This document shows positions 7,770-20,700 of a stretch of 46,453 nt of DNA, piece by piece. Each line of letters begins with the position of its first letter. The stretch's first letter is position 1. Under the pieces are notes generated by a model. That model was not told the DNA's origin. It saw only the letters and a program-made list of their open reading frames with translations, and made no database searches. Source of the stretch: Streptomyces monashensis (lineage in GTDB: Bacteria > Actinomycetota > Actinomycetes > Streptomycetales > Streptomycetaceae). Position numbers and translations under genes: made by a program. The stretch spans positions 1-46,453 of the forward strand of contig NZ_MLYO01000005.1 in assembly GCF_001866665.1 (NCBI RefSeq). The letters are read 5' to 3'.

Positions 7770-10700
7770 GGCCGGCCGGGGTCGTGGGTGGCGTGCTCGC
7801 CGAGCCTGCCGTGCAGATGGGCGGCGAGGGCTTCGGGTGAGGCGTGGTCGAACAGCAGGGTCGGCGCCAGTTTCAGGCCGGTGGCGGTGGCGAGGTGGTT
7901 GCGGAGTTCGACCACGGTGAGGGAGTCGAAGCCCTGCTCGGTGAAGAGCCGGTCGGGCTCCACCTCGTCCGCGCTCGTGTGTCCGAGCACGGTGGCGGCG
8001 AGGTCGCGCACCAGGCCGAGCAGCAGGGCGCGGCCCTCCTCGGGGGTGCGTCCGGCCAGGAGCGACGGGGCGGCCGCCGGGGACGGGCCGGCCACGGTCC
8101 GGCGCCGCGCCGTCGCCGCGGCCGGCCGCAGCATCGACCGGACCCCGGCGCGGCCCGAGCCGGTGGCGACGGCGATCACCGCGGGATCGGTGGTGGTGAG
8201 GGCGTCGTCGAGGAGGGCCAGGGCGTCCTCGGTGGCCAGGGGGCGCAGGCCGCCGCGGGCCAGTCGGCCGCGGTCCGCCTGGGACAGGCGTGCGGTCATG
8301 CCGCTGGAGTCGCCCCACAGCCCCCAGGCGACGGAGGCCGCGGGCAGGCCGAGTGAGCGCCTGAGGGCGGCCAGGCCGTCGAGGAAGGCGTTCGCCGCCG
8401 CGTAGTTGGCCTGGCCGGGAGCGCCGAAGGTGCCCGCCGCCGAGGAGAACAGCACGAACGCGGCCGGGTGGTGGGCCGTCGTGGCGTGGTGCAGGTGCCA
8501 GGCTCCGTCCGCCTTCGGGCGCAGCACCGTGTCGAAGCGGGTGCCGTCGAGCGCGGTGAGAACGGCGTCGTCGATGACACCGGCCGCGTGGATCACGCCG
8601 GTCAGCGGCGCGTCGGCGGGCAGGAGGCGGAGCAGCCGCTCCACGTCGGCGCGTTCGGCGACGTCACAGGCCTCCAGTCGCACGCGGGCGCCGAGTTCGG
8701 TCAGTTCGGCGGCGAGGGCGTCCGCGCCGTCGGCGGCGGGGCCGCGCCGCCCGGCGAGCAGCAGGGAGCGCACGCCGTGCCGGGTGACGAGGTGGCGGGC
8801 GACCGCCCGGCCGAGGGTGCCGGTGGCGCCGGTGACGAGCACCGTTCCGGCGGCGAGGTCCGGCGTGGCGCCGGTGGCGGCGGGTGCGGCGTCGGGGTGC
8901 AGGACCCGTGCGGCGCGGACCGCGCTGTGCGGGCGCCCGGAGGCGATCGCGGCGGCCGACGCCGCCGCGTCGTCGCCCTCGGCGTCGCCGGACAGGTCCA
9001 CCAGCTGGAAGCGGCCGGGGTGTTCGGCCTGTGCGGCCCGTACCAGGCCCCACAGGGCGGCTCCGGTCACGTCCGGCAGGACCACGTCCGGGGTGCCGGT
9101 GTCCGGGCGGGCGGTCACCGCGGAGCGGGTGACGAACACCAGCCGGGCGTCGGCGTACCGCTCGTCGGCGAGCCAGCCGCACATCAGCTCGTGGGCGCGG
9201 GACAGGTGGCCGCGGACCGCCTCGGGCATGTTGTGGCCGTCGGGGTGGCGCGGCCCGGCGGCCACGATGACCACCTCGGGCATGGTCATACCGGTGTCGA
9301 CGGCCTTGCCGAGGGCTTCGAGGTCGGCGTAGGTCTCCAGGTGTACGCCGGCCGCGTCGAGGGCGGCGGCCACCCGGTCGTCGCCCTCGCCGAGGACGAT
9401 CCAGCGGACCGTGCGCGCGGCGGGCGGCTCGGGGGCCGTACGGCTCTCCTGCCAGTCCAGGCGCAACAGTTCGGGCCGGTCCGGCTCGGCGGCCGGGGCG
9501 GCGGACACCGCGCGCAGGGTGATCGCGTCGGCGGTGGCGACGGCCCGTCCGCTCGTGTCGGTGACCAGGACCCGGTAGCCGTGGTCATGGCCGGCCGGGG
9601 TCAGCCGCACGCGGAGCGCGGTCGCGCCGGTGGCGTGCACGGTCAGTCCGGTCCAGGCGAACGGCAGCATGGGCGCCGCGGTCTCGTCGTCGTCCCGCCT
9701 GCCGGGCCGGGCCACCAGGAGTGTCTGGACGGCCGCGTCGAGCAGCGCCGGGTGCAGCACGTGCCGTGCGGCGTCCTGCCGGTACGGCTCCGGCAGCGCG
9801 ACCTCGGCGTACGTCTCGTCGCCGCGCTCCCAGACGGTGCCGAGGCCCTGGAAGCTCGGCCCGTACGTGAAGCCGGCGGCGGCGAAGGCCGCGTAGGGGT
9901 TCCCGTCGGAGACGACGGAGGCGTTCGGCGGGGGCCACGCGGTGAGGTCGTCGGCCGGTGCGGACGAGGGCTGCGGGGCGAGGGTGCCCTGGGCGTGGTG
10001 CTGCCAGTCCCCGTCGCTCGCCTCGGGCCGCGACCACACGGCGAAGGTACGCCGTCCCTGGTCGTCGGCGGCGTCGACGGTGACGTGGAGGTCCACTGCG
10101 CCCTCGGCGGGCACGACGAGCGGGCGGAGCAGGGTGAGTTCGCTCAGGTGGCCGCAGCCGGTGCGGTCGCCCACGTGCACGGCGAGGTCGAGATAGCCCG
10201 TGGCGGGCAGGATGACCTGGTCGAGGACGGTGTGGTCGGCGAGCCAGGGGTGGCCGTGCAGGGACAGCCGTCCGGTGAACAGGAGGTCGTCCGAGCCCGC
10301 GCGGGCGACCTCGGCCGCGAGGAACGGGTGCTCCGCCGCGCGCAGTCCGGCGGCGCCGATGTCGCCGGCCGGTGCCGCGGTCGGCAGCCAGAACCGCTGC
10401 CGCTGGAAGGCGTAGGTGGGCAGGTGCGTGGTGCGGGCGCCGGGCAGGAGCGCCGCCCAGTCGAGGTCGGTGCCGTGTGCGAACAGTGTGCCGACGGCCC
10501 GGAGCAGGCACTCGGTCTCGGGCTTGTCGCGAAGGACGGCTGCCACGAGCACCGGCTCGTCCGCCGCGGCGGACTCCGTCTCGGCCAGGGCCGACTCGGC
10601 GAGCGTGGTGAGCGGGCCGTCCGGGCCGACCTCCAGGAAGCGGCGGGCGCCGAGGCCGTACAGCCGGATCACGCAGTCGTGGAAGCGGACCGGTTCGCGC

Positions 10701-13700
10701 ACGTGCCGTACCCAGTGCTCGGGGTCGGTGAGCCGGCCGGTGTCCGCCGTCCGGCCGGTCAGGGCGGAGACGACGGGCAGGTTCGGCTCGGCGTAGGAGA
10801 TACCGGCGGCGACGGCCCGGAAGTCGTCGAGCACCAGGTCCATCAGCGGGGAGTGGAAGGCGTGGCTGACCCGCAGCCGGGTGGTGCGCCGGCCGGCCGC
10901 CGAGAAGTGCTCGCAGATGCGGTCGACGGCCTCCTGCGTGCCGGAGACGACGGTCGCGGCGGGCCCGTTGAGGGCGGCGATGCCGACTTCGTGCTCGTGT
11001 CCGGCGAGGAGCGGCAGCACCTCCTCCTCGCCGGCCCGGATCGACGCCATCGCACCGCCGGACGGGAGCGCCTGCATGAGCCGGCCGCGGGCGGCGATCA
11101 GGGCGCAGGCGTCGTCGAGGGAGAACACGCCGGCGACGTGGGCGGCGGCGATCTCGCCGACGGAGTGGCCGGCGACGGCGTCCGGTCGTACGCCCCACGA
11201 CTCCAGCAGTCGGTACAGGGCGACTTCGAAGGCGAACAGCGCGGGCTGCGCGTGCTCGGTGCGGTTCAGCAGCTCGGCGTCGTCGCCCAGGACCGCGTCG
11301 CGCAGTCCGGGAACGCGCTCGCACACGGCGTCGAAGGCGTGCGCGAACACCGGGTACGCGGCGCGCAGTTCGCGGCCCATGCCCAGGCGCTGGGCGCCCT
11401 GTCCGGTGAACAGGAACGCCGTGCGGCCGGTGCCGCGGACGGTGCCGGTGACCGTGCCGGGCAGGGGCACGCCCTGGGCCAGCGCCGCCAGTCGGGCGGT
11501 GAGCCCGTCGCGGTCGGCGCCGACGAGGACGGCACGATGGGGGAACGCTGTACGCGTGGTCGCCAGTGCCAACGCGGTGTCCGCGAGGGCGACTTCGGGG
11601 TGCTCGGTGACGTGGTCGAGCAGGCGGGCGGCCTGGGCGCGCAGGGCGTCCCGGCTGCGCGCGGTGACGACCCAGGGGACGTACGACGTGTCCTCGTCCG
11701 CGTCCGGGACGACAGGGGTGTCGTCGACGGCGGGTTCGTCGGTGACGGACTGCAGGATCACATGCGCGTTGGTCCCGCTGATACCGAACGAGGACACACC
11801 CGCACGCCGCGGCCGCTCCCCCGTCCTTGGCCACGCACGCGCCTGCGTCAGCAACTCCACCGCACCCGCCGACCAGTCCACATGCGACGACGGCTCATCC
11901 ACATGCAACGTCGCCGGCAACACACCATGACGCATCGCCAGCACCATCTTCATCACACCCGCCACACCCGCACCCGCCTGCGTGTGACCCACGTTCGACT
12001 TCACCGACCCCAACCACAACGGCCGATCCCCCTCACGCTCCCGCCCGTACGTGGCCAGCAGCGCCTGCGCCTCGATCGGATCACCCAACCTGGTGCCCGT
12101 ACCATGCGCCTCCACCACATCCACACCGGAAGCGGCCACACCGGCGTCCGCCAACGCGGCCCGGATCACCCGCTGCTGCGCCGGACCGTTCGGCGCACTC
12201 AACCCGTTCGACGCACCGTCCTGGTTCACCGCGGAACCAGCCACCACCGCCAGCACCGGATGCCCCAGACGACGCGCGTCCGACAACCGCTCCACCAGCA
12301 GCAGACCACCACCCTCCGAGAACCCTGTACCATCCGCCGCATCCGCGAACGCCTTGCACCGGCCATCAGCCGCCAACCCCTGCTGCCGACTGAAGTCCAC
12401 GAACAGACCGGGCGTGGACATCACGGTGACGCCGCCGGCCAGGGCCAGGTCGCACTCCCCGGTGCGCAGCGCCTGTGCCGCGAGGTGGAGGGCGACGAGG
12501 GAGGACGAGCAGGCGGTGTCGACGGTGACCGCCGGGCCCTCCAGGCCGAAGGTGTACGACACGCGGCCCGACAGGACGGCGGCGGAGTTGCCCGTGCCCA
12601 GGTGGGCGCCGACCTCGTCGCCCGGTGCGAGCGGACGGGAGGTGTAGTCCTGGTAGTTGGTGCCGGCGAACACGCCGGTGCGGCTGCCGCGCAGCGAGCG
12701 CGGGGCGATCCCCGCCCGCTCGAACGTCTCCCAGGCCATCTCCAGCAGGAGCCGCTGCTGCGGGTCCATGGCCAGTGCCTCGCGGGGCGAGATGGCGAAG
12801 ACGCCGGGGTCGAAGTCGGCGAAGCCGTCGAGGAAGCCACCGGTGAGCGTGGAGGTACGGCCCGCCGTGCCGGGTTCGGGATCGTAGAGTCCGGCCAGGT
12901 CCCAGTCCCGGTCCGCCGGGAAGGGGCCCATCGCGTCGGTGCCGTCGGCCAGGAGCCGCCAGAACCGCTCCGGGGTGTCCGCCCCGCCGGGGAAGCGGCA
13001 GGCCATGCCGACGATCACGACCGGGTCCTCGGCGGTGTCCCGGCGACTGACGGCGACGGCACCGGCGGAGGCGGCGGGGCCCGCCGGGGCCAGCTGCTCG
13101 CCGAGGTGCTCGGCCAGGGCCGCGGGCGTGGGGTAGTCGTAGACGAGGGTGGCGGGCAGTCGCATGCCGGTCGCCTCGCCGAGGGTGTTGCGCAGTTCGA
13201 CGGCGGTGAGGGAGTCGAAGCCGAGTTCCCTGAAGGCCCGGGTGGGTTCGACGTCGTCGGGGCTGGGGTGGTTGAGGACGTAGGCGATGTGTCCGCGGAC
13301 GAGTTCGAGCAGCGCGTGGCGCCGTTCGGCGTCTCCGAGGGCGGCGATCGTGGCCATCAGGCCGTTCTCGTCGCCGCCGGAGGCGCTCGGGGCGGCCGGG
13401 CGGCGGGCGCGCAGCCGTGCCAGGTCCGGGAGTTCGGCGTAGAGGCGGCGTGGCCGGCCCTTGTCGAGTTCGGCGCCGAAGACCTCCCAGTCGATGTCGG
13501 TGACGACGAGTGCGGTGTCGTCCTGGTCGAGGGCGTCCTGGAGGGCGGTGACGGCGACGGCGGGGTCCATGAGGCGGACGCCGTGGCGCTGCAGGCGTTC
13601 GCCGACGGTGCCGGCGGCCATGCCTCCGTCGGCCCAGCCGCTCCAGGCGATCGCCGTGGCGGGCAGGCCGCGGGAGCGGCGGTCCTCGGCGAGGGCGTCG

Positions 13701-16700
13701 AGGTAGGCGTTGCCGGGGGCGTAGTTGCCGTGTCCGGGGCTGCCGAAGACGCCCGAGGAGGAGGAGAACAGCACGAACGCGGAGAGGTCCAGGTCGCGGG
13801 TGGCGGCGTCGAGGTTGAGGGCGCCGCCCACCTTGACCCGCAGGACCTCGGCGAGGCGTTCGGGCGTGAGCGAGCCGATGACTCCGTCGTCGAGGACCGC
13901 GGCGGTGTGGAAGACGGCGGTGAGGGGGCGTTCCTCGGGGATGGTGGCCAGGAGTCCGGCGAGGTCCGCGGGGTCGGCGATGTCGCGGGCGACGAGTTCG
14001 GCGTGGGTGCCGGCGTCGTTCAGTTCGGCGAGCAGTTCGGCGGCGCCTTCCGCGTCGGGGCCGGAGCGGCTGACGAGGAGGAGGTGGGGGGCTCCCGCGC
14101 GGGCGAGCCAGCGGGCCACGTGGCGGCCGAGGGCGCCGGTGCCGCCGGTGACGAGGACGGTGCCGTGCGGCCGCCACCGGCGGCGGCCGGGCAGTCCGCC
14201 GATGGCGGCACGCTCCAGCCGGCGGCCGAGGACGCCGGTGGCGCGTACGGCGACCTGGTCCTCGTGGTCGGTTCGGGCGAGGACGGCGACGACGCGGTCG
14301 GCGGTGCGGGCGTCGAGCTGGTCGGGCAGGTCGATCAGGCCGCCCCAGCAGTCGGCCTGTTCCAGGGCGACGACCCGGCCGAAGCCCCAGACGAGTGCCT
14401 GGGCCGGTGCGGTCGGGGCGGCGTCGGAGCGGGTGGCGACGGCGCCGCGGGTGAGGAACCACACGGGCAGCCGGTTGCCCAGGTCGTCCAGTGCCTGTAC
14501 GAGGGCGACGGTGGTGGCGAACCCGCTGTGCAGCTGGGGGTGCCGTGGGTGCGGTCGGTCGTCCAGGGCGAGCAGGGACAGCACGCCGCGGGCCCCGTCG
14601 GTCGCGTCGGCCAGCGCGGCGGCGAGGCCGGTGCGGTCGAGGTGGCCGTCGACGGTCACGGGCACGCAGTCGGCGCCCGCGCGGGTCAGGGCGGCCCGGA
14701 CCGCGGTGGCCTCGGGTCCGTTCGCGTGGCCGCGGGGTACGACGAGGGTCCAGCGGCCGGTGAGGGCGGGGGCCGTCGTGTCCTGCAACGGGTGCCAGGT
14801 GACGCGGTAGCGCCAGCGGTCGGCGGTGGCGCGGTCGGTGCCGCGCCGCCGGTAGCCGGCGAGGGCGGGGGCCAGTGTGGCCGCGGTCTGTGTGTCGAGG
14901 CCGAGCGCTGCGGCGAGCGTGGCGTGGTCGCCGGACTCGACGGCCTGCCAGAACGGGCCGTCCGCGCCGTCGGTGGTCCGCGCGGTCGCGGCGGTGGTGA
15001 ACGCGGGCCAGTAGCGGCGGCGTTGGAAGGCGTAGACGGGCAGGTCGACGCGGTGTGCGGGCTCGTCGTGGACGGCGTTCCAGTCCACGCGGCCGCCGCG
15101 GACGGCGAGGCCGGCCACGGACTGCAGGAAGCGTTCGGTGCCGCCCTCGGAGCGGCGCAGGGTGCCGAGCACGGCGCCGTCGGTGATGCCGAGGTCGTCG
15201 AGGATGTCGCCGACGGCCGTGGTGACCACGGGGTGCGGGGCCATCTCGACGAAGACGCGCTGTCCGGCGTCGGCGAGGGCGCGCACCGTGCTCTCGAACC
15301 GGACGGTGCGGCGGATGTTGTCGTACCAGTAGGCGGCGTCGAGCGTGGTGGTGTCCTCGATGCGTGCCCCGGTGACGGTGGAGTGGAAGGGGATCTCGGC
15401 GGGGCGCGGACGCACCGGGGCGAATCCGGCGAGCAGGGCGTCGCGGACCTCCTCGACCTGGGCGCAGTGGGAGGCGTAGTCCACGGGGACGCGGCGTGCG
15501 CGGATGCCGTCGTCGGTCAGGCGGGCCAGCAGTGCGGCGAGCGGCCCGGCGTCGCCGGAGACGGTGACGGAGCGCGGGCCGGTGACGGAACCGACGGAGA
15601 TCCGGCCGTCGTAGGGGGCGATGAGCCGCTCGACCTCGGCGAGTGGCAGGGGTACGGCGACCATGCCGCCGCGGCCGGTGATGGCGGTCAGCTCGCGGGA
15701 GCGGGTGACGACGACGCGGGCCGCGTCCTGGAGGGTGAGGACGCCGGCGATGTGGGCGGCGGCGATCTCGCCCTGGCTCTGTCCGGCGACCGCGGCGGGG
15801 CGGACCCCGCACGCCATCCACAGCCGGGCGAGGGCGACGCAGACGACGAAGAGGGTGGGCTGGACGACGTCGAGCCGTTCCAGGGGCGGGGCGCCGGGGG
15901 CGCCGCGCAGGACGTCGAGGACGCGGTAGTCGGTGAACTCCTCGACGGCGGCGGCGGCTTCGTCGAAGCAGGCGCGGAACCTGGTGTCCGTGTCCAGGAG
16001 TTCGGTGGCCATACCCTCCCACTGGGGGCCCTGGCCGGGGAAGAGGAAGACGGGGTCGCCCTCGGTGTCGGCGACGCCGCGCACCACGGCGGGGTCGGGG
16101 GTGGCGTCGGCCAGGGCGGTCAGGCCGCGCAGGAGTACGTCGTGGTCGGCGGCGACGACGACGGCGCGGTGTTCGAGGGCGGACCGGGTGCCAGCGAGGG
16201 ACCAGGCGAGGTCGGCGGGGTGCGGCCCGCCGTCCGGGGCGGAGCGCAGGTGGGCGGCGAGCCGGCGGGCCTGGTCGCGCAGGGCGGCCGCGGTGCGGCC
16301 GGAGACGGCGAAGGCACGCGGGCGCGATGCCTCGCGCCCCGGCGCGGGGGTGCCGTCCGGCTCGGCGGGCGGGGCCTGTTCGAGGATGACGTGGGCGTTG
16401 GTGCCGCTGACGCCGAAGGAGGAGACGCCCGCGCGGCGCGGCCGGTCGCCGACGGCCGGCCAGGTGCGGGCCTCGGTGAGCAGTTCGATGTTTCCGGCGG
16501 ACCAGTCGACGTGCCGGCTGGGCCGGTCGACGTGGAGCGTGGCGGGCAGCCGGCCGGCGCGCAGCGCGAGGACCGTCTTGATGATGCCGGCGACGCCGGC
16601 GGCGGCCTGGGTGTGGCCGATGTTCGACTTCACCGAGCCGAGCAGCAGCGGCCGGTCCGCGGGCCGGTCCTGCCCGTAGGTGGCGAGCAGGGCCTGGGCC

Positions 16701-17749
16701 TCGATGGGGTCGCCGAGGGTGGTGCCGGTGCCGTGCGCCTCGACGGCGTCGACGTCGGCGGGGGCGAGCCGCGCGCTGTTCAGCGCCTGCCAGATGACGC
16801 GTTCCTGGGAGGGCCCGTTGGGGGCGGTGAGGCCGTTGGACGCGCCGTCCTGGTTGACGGCCGAGCCGCGCAGGACGGCGAGGACGGGGTGGCCTTTGCG
16901 GCTCGCGTCGGAGAGCCGTTCGACGACGAGGATTCCGGCGCCCTCGCCCCAGGCGGTGCCGTCGGCGGCGTCGGCGAACGCGCGGCAGCGGCCGTCCGGC
17001 GACAGGCCGCGCTGGCGGCTGAACTCCAGGAAGATCGTGGGCGTCGACATGATCGTGACGCCGCCGGCGAGCGCGAGGTCGCACTCCCCCGCGCGCAGGG
17101 CCTGCGCCGCCAGGTGGAGGGTGACCAGGGAGGAGGAGCAGGCGGTGTCGACGGAGACGGCGGGGCCCTCGAGGCCGAGGGTGTAGGAGATCCGGCCGGA
17201 CAGCACGCTGGAGGCGTTGCCCACCCCGTCGTCGCCCGCGTTGTCGGACAGGCTGAGCAGGGTGGTGTAGTCCTGCAGGTTGGTGCCGCAGAACACGCCG
17301 GTGCGGCTGCCGCGCAGGGCGAGCGGGTCGAGCCCCGCGCGCTCCAGGGCCTCCCAGCAGATCTCCAGCAGAACGCGCTGCTGCGGATCGGTGCCGACGG
17401 CTTCGCGCGGCGAGATGCCGAAGAACCCGGCGTCGAAGTCGCCGACGCGGTCGACGAATCCGCCGGTGCGGGTGTAGCTGCGGCCGGGCGTGCCCGGGGT
17501 CGGGTCGTACAGCGCGTCGATGTCCCAGCCGCGGTCGCGCGGCCAGTCGGTCATGGCGTCGGTGCCGTCGTCCAGCAGCCGCCACAGGTCGTCGGGGTCG
17601 TTGACACCGCCGGGGAAGCGGCAGCCCATCGCGACGATCGCCAGGGGTTCGTACTGCTGTGCCTCGGCCGCGGCCAGGCGCTGCCGCGTCTGGTGGAGGT
17701 CGGCCGTGACCTTCTTCAGGTAGCCGAGGAGCTTGTCCTCATCGGTCAT
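6896..17749 (-). CDS. PKS C: terminal modular type I polyketide synthase, two modules plus thioesterase
   Basis: A 3617-residue protein that performs the last two extensions and releases the chain. Residues 1-32 are a coiled-coil docking domain that should pair with the PKS B C-terminus. Module 1: KS Cys204, AT Ser658 with LDVVQ, GQSQG and YASH (methylmalonyl), KR with LDD and Tyr1343, ACP Ser1513. Module 2: KS Cys1747, AT Ser2196 (HAFH, malonyl), DH His2506 in [10 protein letters not shown] where the usual Gly is Asp, KR with IDD and Tyr3116, ACP Ser3276. A type I thioesterase follows, with Ser3468 in GSSSG, Asp3495 and His3593 as the probable triad. The frame stays open upstream to 18592, but that would overlap PKS B; ATG 17749 has GGGTGAG 6 bases upstream and begins the docking helix. 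A strong inverted repeat follows the stop. Confidence 0.97.
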   Translation of the reverse strand: MTDEDKLLGYLKKVTADLHQTRQRLAAAEAQQYEPLAIVAMGCRFPGGVNDPDDLWRLLDDGTDAMTDWPRDRGWDIDALYDPTPGTPGRSYTRTGGFVDRVGDFDAGFFGISPREAVGTDPQQRVLLEICWEALERAGLDPLALRGSRTGVFCGTNLQDYTTLLSLSDNAGDDGVGNASSVLSGRISYTLGLEGPAVSVDTACSSSLVTLHLAAQALRAGECDLALAGGVTIMSTPTIFLEFSRQRGLSPDGRCRAFADAADGTAWGEGAGILVVERLSDASRKGHPVLAVLRGSAVNQDGASNGLTAPNGPSQERVIWQALNSARLAPADVDAVEAHGTGTTLGDPIEAQALLATYGQDRPADRPLLLGSVKSNIGHTQAAAGVAGIIKTVLALRAGRLPATLHVDRPSRHVDWSAGNIELLTEARTWPAVGDRPRRAGVSSFGVSGTNAHVILEQAPPAEPDGTPAPGREASRPRAFAVSGRTAAALRDQARRLAAHLRSAPDGGPHPADLAWSLAGTRSALEHRAVVVAADHDVLLRGLTALADATPDPAVVRGVADTEGDPVFLFPGQGPQWEGMATELLDTDTRFRACFDEAAAAVEEFTDYRVLDVLRGAPGAPPLERLDVVQPTLFVVCVALARLWMACGVRPAAVAGQSQGEIAAAHIAGVLTLQDAARVVVTRSRELTAITGRGGMVAVPLPLAEVERLIAPYDGRISVGSVTGPRSVTVSGDAGPLAALLARLTDDGIRARRVPVDYASHCAQVEEVRDALLAGFAPVRPRPAEIPFHSTVTGARIEDTTTLDAAYWYDNIRRTVRFESTVRALADAGQRVFVEMAPHPVVTTAVGDILDDLGITDGAVLGTLRRSEGGTERFLQSVAGLAVRGGRVDWNAVHDEPAHRVDLPVYAFQRRRYWPAFTTAATARTTDGADGPFWQAVESGDHATLAAALGLDTQTAATLAPALAGYRRRGTDRATADRWRYRVTWHPLQDTTAPALTGRWTLVVPRGHANGPEATAVRAALTRAGADCVPVTVDGHLDRTGLAAALADATDGARGVLSLLALDDRPHPRHPQLHSGFATTVALVQALDDLGNRLPVWFLTRGAVATRSDAAPTAPAQALVWGFGRVVALEQADCWGGLIDLPDQLDARTADRVVAVLARTDHEDQVAVRATGVLGRRLERAAIGGLPGRRRWRPHGTVLVTGGTGALGRHVARWLARAGAPHLLLVSRSGPDAEGAAELLAELNDAGTHAELVARDIADPADLAGLLATIPEERPLTAVFHTAAVLDDGVIGSLTPERLAEVLRVKVGGALNLDAATRDLDLSAFVLFSSSSGVFGSPGHGNYAPGNAYLDALAEDRRSRGLPATAIAWSGWADGGMAAGTVGERLQRHGVRLMDPAVAVTALQDALDQDDTALVVTDIDWEVFGAELDKGRPRRLYAELPDLARLRARRPAAPSASGGDENGLMATIAALGDAERRHALLELVRGHIAYVLNHPSPDDVEPTRAFRELGFDSLTAVELRNTLGEATGMRLPATLVYDYPTPAALAEHLGEQLAPAGPAASAGAVAVSRRDTAEDPVVIVGMACRFPGGADTPERFWRLLADGTDAMGPFPADRDWDLAGLYDPEPGTAGRTSTLTGGFLDGFADFDPGVFAISPREALAMDPQQRLLLEMAWETFERAGIAPRSLRGSRTGVFAGTNYQDYTSRPLAPGDEVGAHLGTGNSAAVLSGRVSYTFGLEGPAVTVDTACSSSLVALHLAAQALRTGECDLALAGGVTVMSTPGLFVDFSRQQGLAADGRCKAFADAADGTGFSEGGGLLLVERLSDARRLGHPVLAVVAGSAVNQDGASNGLSAPNGPAQQRVIRAALADAGVAASGVDVVEAHGTGTRLGDPIEAQALLATYGREREGDRPLWLGSVKSNVGHTQAGAGVAGVMKMVLAMRHGVLPATLHVDEPSSHVDWSAGAVELLTQARAWPRTGERPRRAGVSSFGISGTNAHVILQSVTDEPAVDDTPVVPDADEDTSYVPWVVTARSRDALRAQAARLLDHVTEHPEVALADTALALATTRTAFPHRAVLVGADRDGLTARLAALAQGVPLPGTVTGTVRGTGRTAFLFTGQGAQRLGMGRELRAAYPVFAHAFDAVCERVPGLRDAVLGDDAELLNRTEHAQPALFAFEVALYRLLESWGVRPDAVAGHSVGEIAAAHVAGVFSLDDACALIAARGRLMQALPSGGAMASIRAGEEEVLPLLAGHEHEVGIAALNGPAATVVSGTQEAVDRICEHFSAAGRRTTRLRVSHAFHSPLMDLVLDDFRAVAAGISYAEPNLPVVSALTGRTADTGRLTDPEHWVRHVREPVRFHDCVIRLYGLGARRFLEVGPDGPLTTLAESALAETESAAADEPVLVAAVLRDKPETECLLRAVGTLFAHGTDLDWAALLPGARTTHLPTYAFQRQRFWLPTAAPAGDIGAAGLRAAEHPFLAAEVARAGSDDLLFTGRLSLHGHPWLADHTVLDQVILPATGYLDLAVHVGDRTGCGHLSELTLLRPLVVPAEGAVDLHVTVDAADDQGRRTFAVWSRPEASDGDWQHHAQGTLAPQPSSAPADDLTAWPPPNASVVSDGNPYAAFAAAGFTYGPSFQGLGTVWERGDETYAEVALPEPYRQDAARHVLHPALLDAAVQTLLVARPGRRDDDETAAPMLPFAWTGLTVHATGATALRVRLTPAGHDHGYRVLVTDTSGRAVATADAITLRAVSAAPAAEPDRPELLRLDWQESRTAPEPPAARTVRWIVLGEGDDRVAAALDAAGVHLETYADLEALGKAVDTGMTMPEVVIVAAGPRHPDGHNMPEAVRGHLSRAHELMCGWLADERYADARLVFVTRSAVTARPDTGTPDVVLPDVTGAALWGLVRAAQAEHPGRFQLVDLSGDAEGDDAAASAAAIASGRPHSAVRAARVLHPDAAPAATGATPDLAAGTVLVTGATGTLGRAVARHLVTRHGVRSLLLAGRRGPAADGADALAAELTELGARVRLEACDVAERADVERLLRLLPADAPLTGVIHAAGVIDDAVLTALDGTRFDTVLRPKADGAWHLHHATTAHHPAAFVLFSSAAGTFGAPGQANYAAANAFLDGLAALRRSLGLPAASVAWGLWGDSSGMTARLSQADRGRLARGGLRPLATEDALALLDDALTTTDPAVIAVATGSGRAGVRSMLRPAAATARRRTVAGPSPAAAPSLLAGRTPEEGRALLLGLVRDLAATVLGHTSADEVEPDRLFTEQGFDSLTVVELRNHLATATGLKLAPTLLFDHASPEALAAHLHGRLGEHATHDPGRPGPAAGTPDIRAEDTLGGLFKQACLDDRVDDGFTLLQAAAQLRPTFTAPDELPALPGAIRLSTGDTGAPLVCFSSYVALAGVHQYARFASAFRGRRDVWALPTQGFGTGERLPATHDAIADLHADAVHRTVGDTPPVLLGSSSGGVLALSAARRMQERGAAPAAVVLLDTYMPRADSPFLRFSQQMLAGMFERESLFAHMDSDRLTAMSWYVAMIGEWEPGPLECPVLLVRSSEPPVPAQPGEEMRPEEWQTSWRRAHTVLDVPGNHFTMMEDHARSTAEATDAWLTGRDA
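7770..13035 (-). other. PKS C module 2: KS-AT-DH-KR-ACP (last extension module)
   Basis: The KS has DTACSSS, and part of it lies in the 787-bp repeat shared with module A-4. The AT has GHSVG and HAFH (malonyl). The DH motif [10 protein letters not shown] has Asp where Gly is normal. The KR has [13 protein letters not shown] in place of LDD, and [13 protein letters not shown]. The ACP has GFDSL. Output is an alpha,beta-unsaturated thioester if the DH works, otherwise a beta-hydroxyl. Confidence 0.88.
11626..12412 (-). repeat. 787-bp near-identical repeat, copy in the KS and KS-AT linker of module C-2
   Basis: This is the partner of 33027-33813, at a constant offset of 21401 bases. Identity drops sharply at both ends, which suggests recent duplication or gene conversion between modules. 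Confidence 0.9.
13036..17650 (-). other. PKS C module 1: KS-AT(methylmalonyl)-KR-ACP
   Basis: The KS has DTACSSS. The AT has LDVVQP and YASH, which predict methylmalonyl-CoA. Its active-site box reads GQSQG, with Gln instead of His beside the Ser. The KR has [13 protein letters not shown] and [12 protein letters not shown]. The ACP has GFDSL. Predicted output is an alpha-methyl, beta-hydroxy unit. Confidence 0.9.
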
Positions 17750-17787
17750 GTTGTTCTCACCCGTTCTCAGGTCCCGTGGCCGTGCCG
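17750..17787 (-). promoter_or_regulatory. PKS B/C junction with a weak ribosome binding site
   Basis: On the minus strand TGAGAAC occurs twice, as TGAGAACGGGTGAGAAC. The GGGTGAG overlapping the second copy lies 6 bases before ATG 17749 and is the likely Shine-Dalgarno sequence. There is no terminator, so an operon is likely. Confidence 0.6.
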
Positions 17788-20700
17788 TCAGGAGATGCCG
17801 AGGTCGTTCTCGATGAAGTCGAAGATCTCGTCCGCGCCGGCGGACTGGATCCGGTCGCTGACGTCGTCGCCGCCGGTGGCGGGGGTGGCGACGGCGGTTG
17901 CGGCCCGGCCGGTGAAGCCGCCGAGGAGGGACTGCAGCCGGGCGCCGACGCGGTCGCGTCGGGCGTCGTCCTGCGGCAGTGCGGCGAGGGCCGCCTCCAG
18001 GGTGTCCAGCCCGGCGAGGACGGCGGCGGCGCCGTCGGTGTCGTCCGAGAGCCGGCCGCGCAGATACCCGGCGAGCGCCGTGGCGCTGGGCTGGTCGAAC
18101 AGCAGCGTGGCGGGCAGCGTGAGGCCGGTGGCGGCGCCGATCCGGTTGCGCAGTTCGACGGCCATCAGCGAGTCGAAGCCGAGGGCGTTGAACGCCGTCG
18201 CGGCGCCGACGCGGTCGGTGCCGGTGTGGCCGAGGACGGCCGCGGCCTCGGTCCGCACCAGCGCGGTCAGGGTGCGTTCGCGTTCGGCGGCCGACTGCCC
18301 GGCGAGCCGTTCGCGCAGGGCCTGCGAGGCGCCCGCGGTGCTCTGGGGACGCTGGGCGAGCAGGTCGCGGACCTCGGGGAGGTCCGAGAGCAGCGGGCTG
18401 GGCCGGGAGGTGGTGAAGCCGGGTGCGAAGCGGGCCCAGTCGATGTCGGCGACGGCGAGGACGGCGTCGGTGCGTGCGAGGGCCCGGCCGAGGGCGTCGA
18501 CCGCCCGCTCGGGGTCGAGCGGGTCGATGCCGCCGCGCCGCATGCGGTTCTCGCCGTCGGCGTCGGCGCTCGCCATGCCGCCGCCCGCCCACGGCCCCCA
18601 GGCCAGCGAGGTGGCGGGCAGCCCGGCGGCCCTGCGCTGTTCGGCCAGGGCGTCCAGGTAGGCGTTGGCCGCCGCGTAGTTGGCCTGGCCGATGGTGCCG
18701 AGGGTGCCGGAGACCGACGAGTACAGGACGAACGCGCTGAGCTCGCGCCCCCGCGTCAGTTCGTCGAGGTGACGGGCGGCCGCCAGCTTGGGGCGCAGGA
18801 CGCGGTCCAGGGCGGCGGTGTCCATGCCGTCGAGGAGCCGGTCGTCGAGCACACCGGCGGTGTGGACGACGGCGTCGACGGGGTGTTCGGCGACGAGCGC
18901 GGCGAGTGCCTCGCGGTCGGCGGTGTCGCAGGCGGCCAGGACCAGTTCGGTACCGGAGTCGGCGAGCGCGTCCTTGAGGCGGGCGGCGCCTTCGGAGGCC
19001 GCGCCGGAACGGCTGACGGCCAGGATGCGGGTGGCGCCCTGCGCGGCGAGCCAGGCGGCGGTGCGCAGGCCGAGCGCGCCGGTGGCGCCGGTGAGCAGGA
19101 CGGTGCCCGACCAGTCGGGCGCGGGCGCCAGGGGCGTACCGGCCGGGACGCGTTCGAGGCGGCGCAGGAAGGTGCCCGCGGGCCGTACGGCGATCTGGTC
19201 CTCTCCGGTGCGGCCGGCCAGCGCGGCGGCCAGGCGCCGGGCGAGGTCGGCCGGTACGGCGGCGCCGGTCCCGGCGGGCAGGTCCACCAAACCGCCCCAG
19301 AGCTGCGGGTGTTCAAGGGCTGCGGTGCGGCCCAGCCCCCACACGGCGGCCTGCTCGGGGGCGACGGGTGCCTCGGTGCCGAGCACGCCCGCGGCGCCCG
19401 CGGTGAGCGCCCACAGCCGCACCGCGCCGGTGCCGTCGGCGTCGTCGGCGAGTGCCTGGACGAGGGCGGTGGTGGCGGCGAGACCGGCCGGTACGGCGTC
19501 GTGTCCGGGCAGCGCGTCGGTGTCGGCGGCGAGCAGGGACACCACGCCGGTCCAGGGCCCGTCGTCCTGGCGCAGGTCCGCGAGGGCGGCGGCCAGGGCG
19601 GTGCGGTCGGTGGTGGCGCAGTCGACGGGCAGGACGCGGACGCGGGCGCCGTGGGCGGTGAGCGCGTCGGCGACGGAGGTCGCCCAGGGGCCGCCGTCGA
19701 GCCGGGCGGGTACGACGAGGAGCCAGCGGCCGGTGAGGGTGGCGGCGGTGTCCGCGGCGGGCCGCCACACCACGCGGTGTTCCCAGCGCTGGATCTGCGC
19801 CTGCCTGCGGTCCTCGCCGCGCCAGGCGGCGAGCGCGGGCAGTACGGCGCTGAGCGGGGCGTCGCGGTCGACGGCGAGGCGCTCGGCGAGGGCGGCGGGG
19901 TCCGCGGCCTCGACGAGTTCCCAGAACGCGGCGTCCTGCCCGGCCGCGGCGGCGGGCGCGGACGCCTCCAGCCAGAAGCGCTCGCGCTGGAACGCGTACG
20001 TCGGCAGGGGCACGGGCCGGGCCTCGGTGGCGGTCGGTACGGCCGGTACGTCGCCGAGCCCGTGCACGTGCAGCGTGCCGGCGGCGAGCAGCGCGGAGCG
20101 GTCCTCGGGCGTGTCGCGGCGGGCCAGGGATACGGCGGTCACGCTCGCGGACGCGCTGAGGCCGTCCTGCACCAGGGTGGTGAGGGTGGCGTCGGGGCCG
20201 AGTTCGAGGCAGTGGGTGACTCCGCTCTCCTCCAGTGTGCGGACCGTGTCGGCGAAGCGGACGGCCTCACGGACGTGGCGCACCCAGTAGTCGGGGGTGA
20301 GCAGGTCGTCGCCGGCCGCGAGGGCTCCGGTCACGTTGGACACGACCGGCACGGTGGGGGCGTGGAAGCCCACGCGCGCGGCGACGGCGCGGAAGTCGTC
20401 GAGCATGGCGTCCATCAGCGGCGAGTGGAAGGCGTGGCTGACGTTCAGGCGCCGGGTCTTGCGGCCCCGTGCGGCGAACTCGGCGGCGATCTCCGTGACG
20501 TCCTCGGCACGGCCGGAGACGACCACGGAGACGGGCCCGTTGACCGCGGCGACGGCGACGCGGTCGGCGCGGTCGGCCAGCAGGCGCAGTACCTCCTCCT
20601 CGGTCGCCTCCAGCGCGGCCATGGCGCCGCCCTCGGGCAGGCTCTGCATGAGCCGGCCGCGCGCGCCGACCAGCGCGCAGGCGTCGGCCAGGTCGAGGAC

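Noticed and set aside
17750..18592. N-terminal extension of PKS C upstream of 17749
   Set aside because: The extra 281 residues overlap the PKS B C-terminus in another frame, are Arg/Pro-rich and resemble no PKS segment; ATG 17749 begins the docking helix.
8468..18661. Plus-strand open frame of about 3400 codons antisense to PKS C
   Set aside because: It is an antisense shadow of the same kind, with no recognisable domains.
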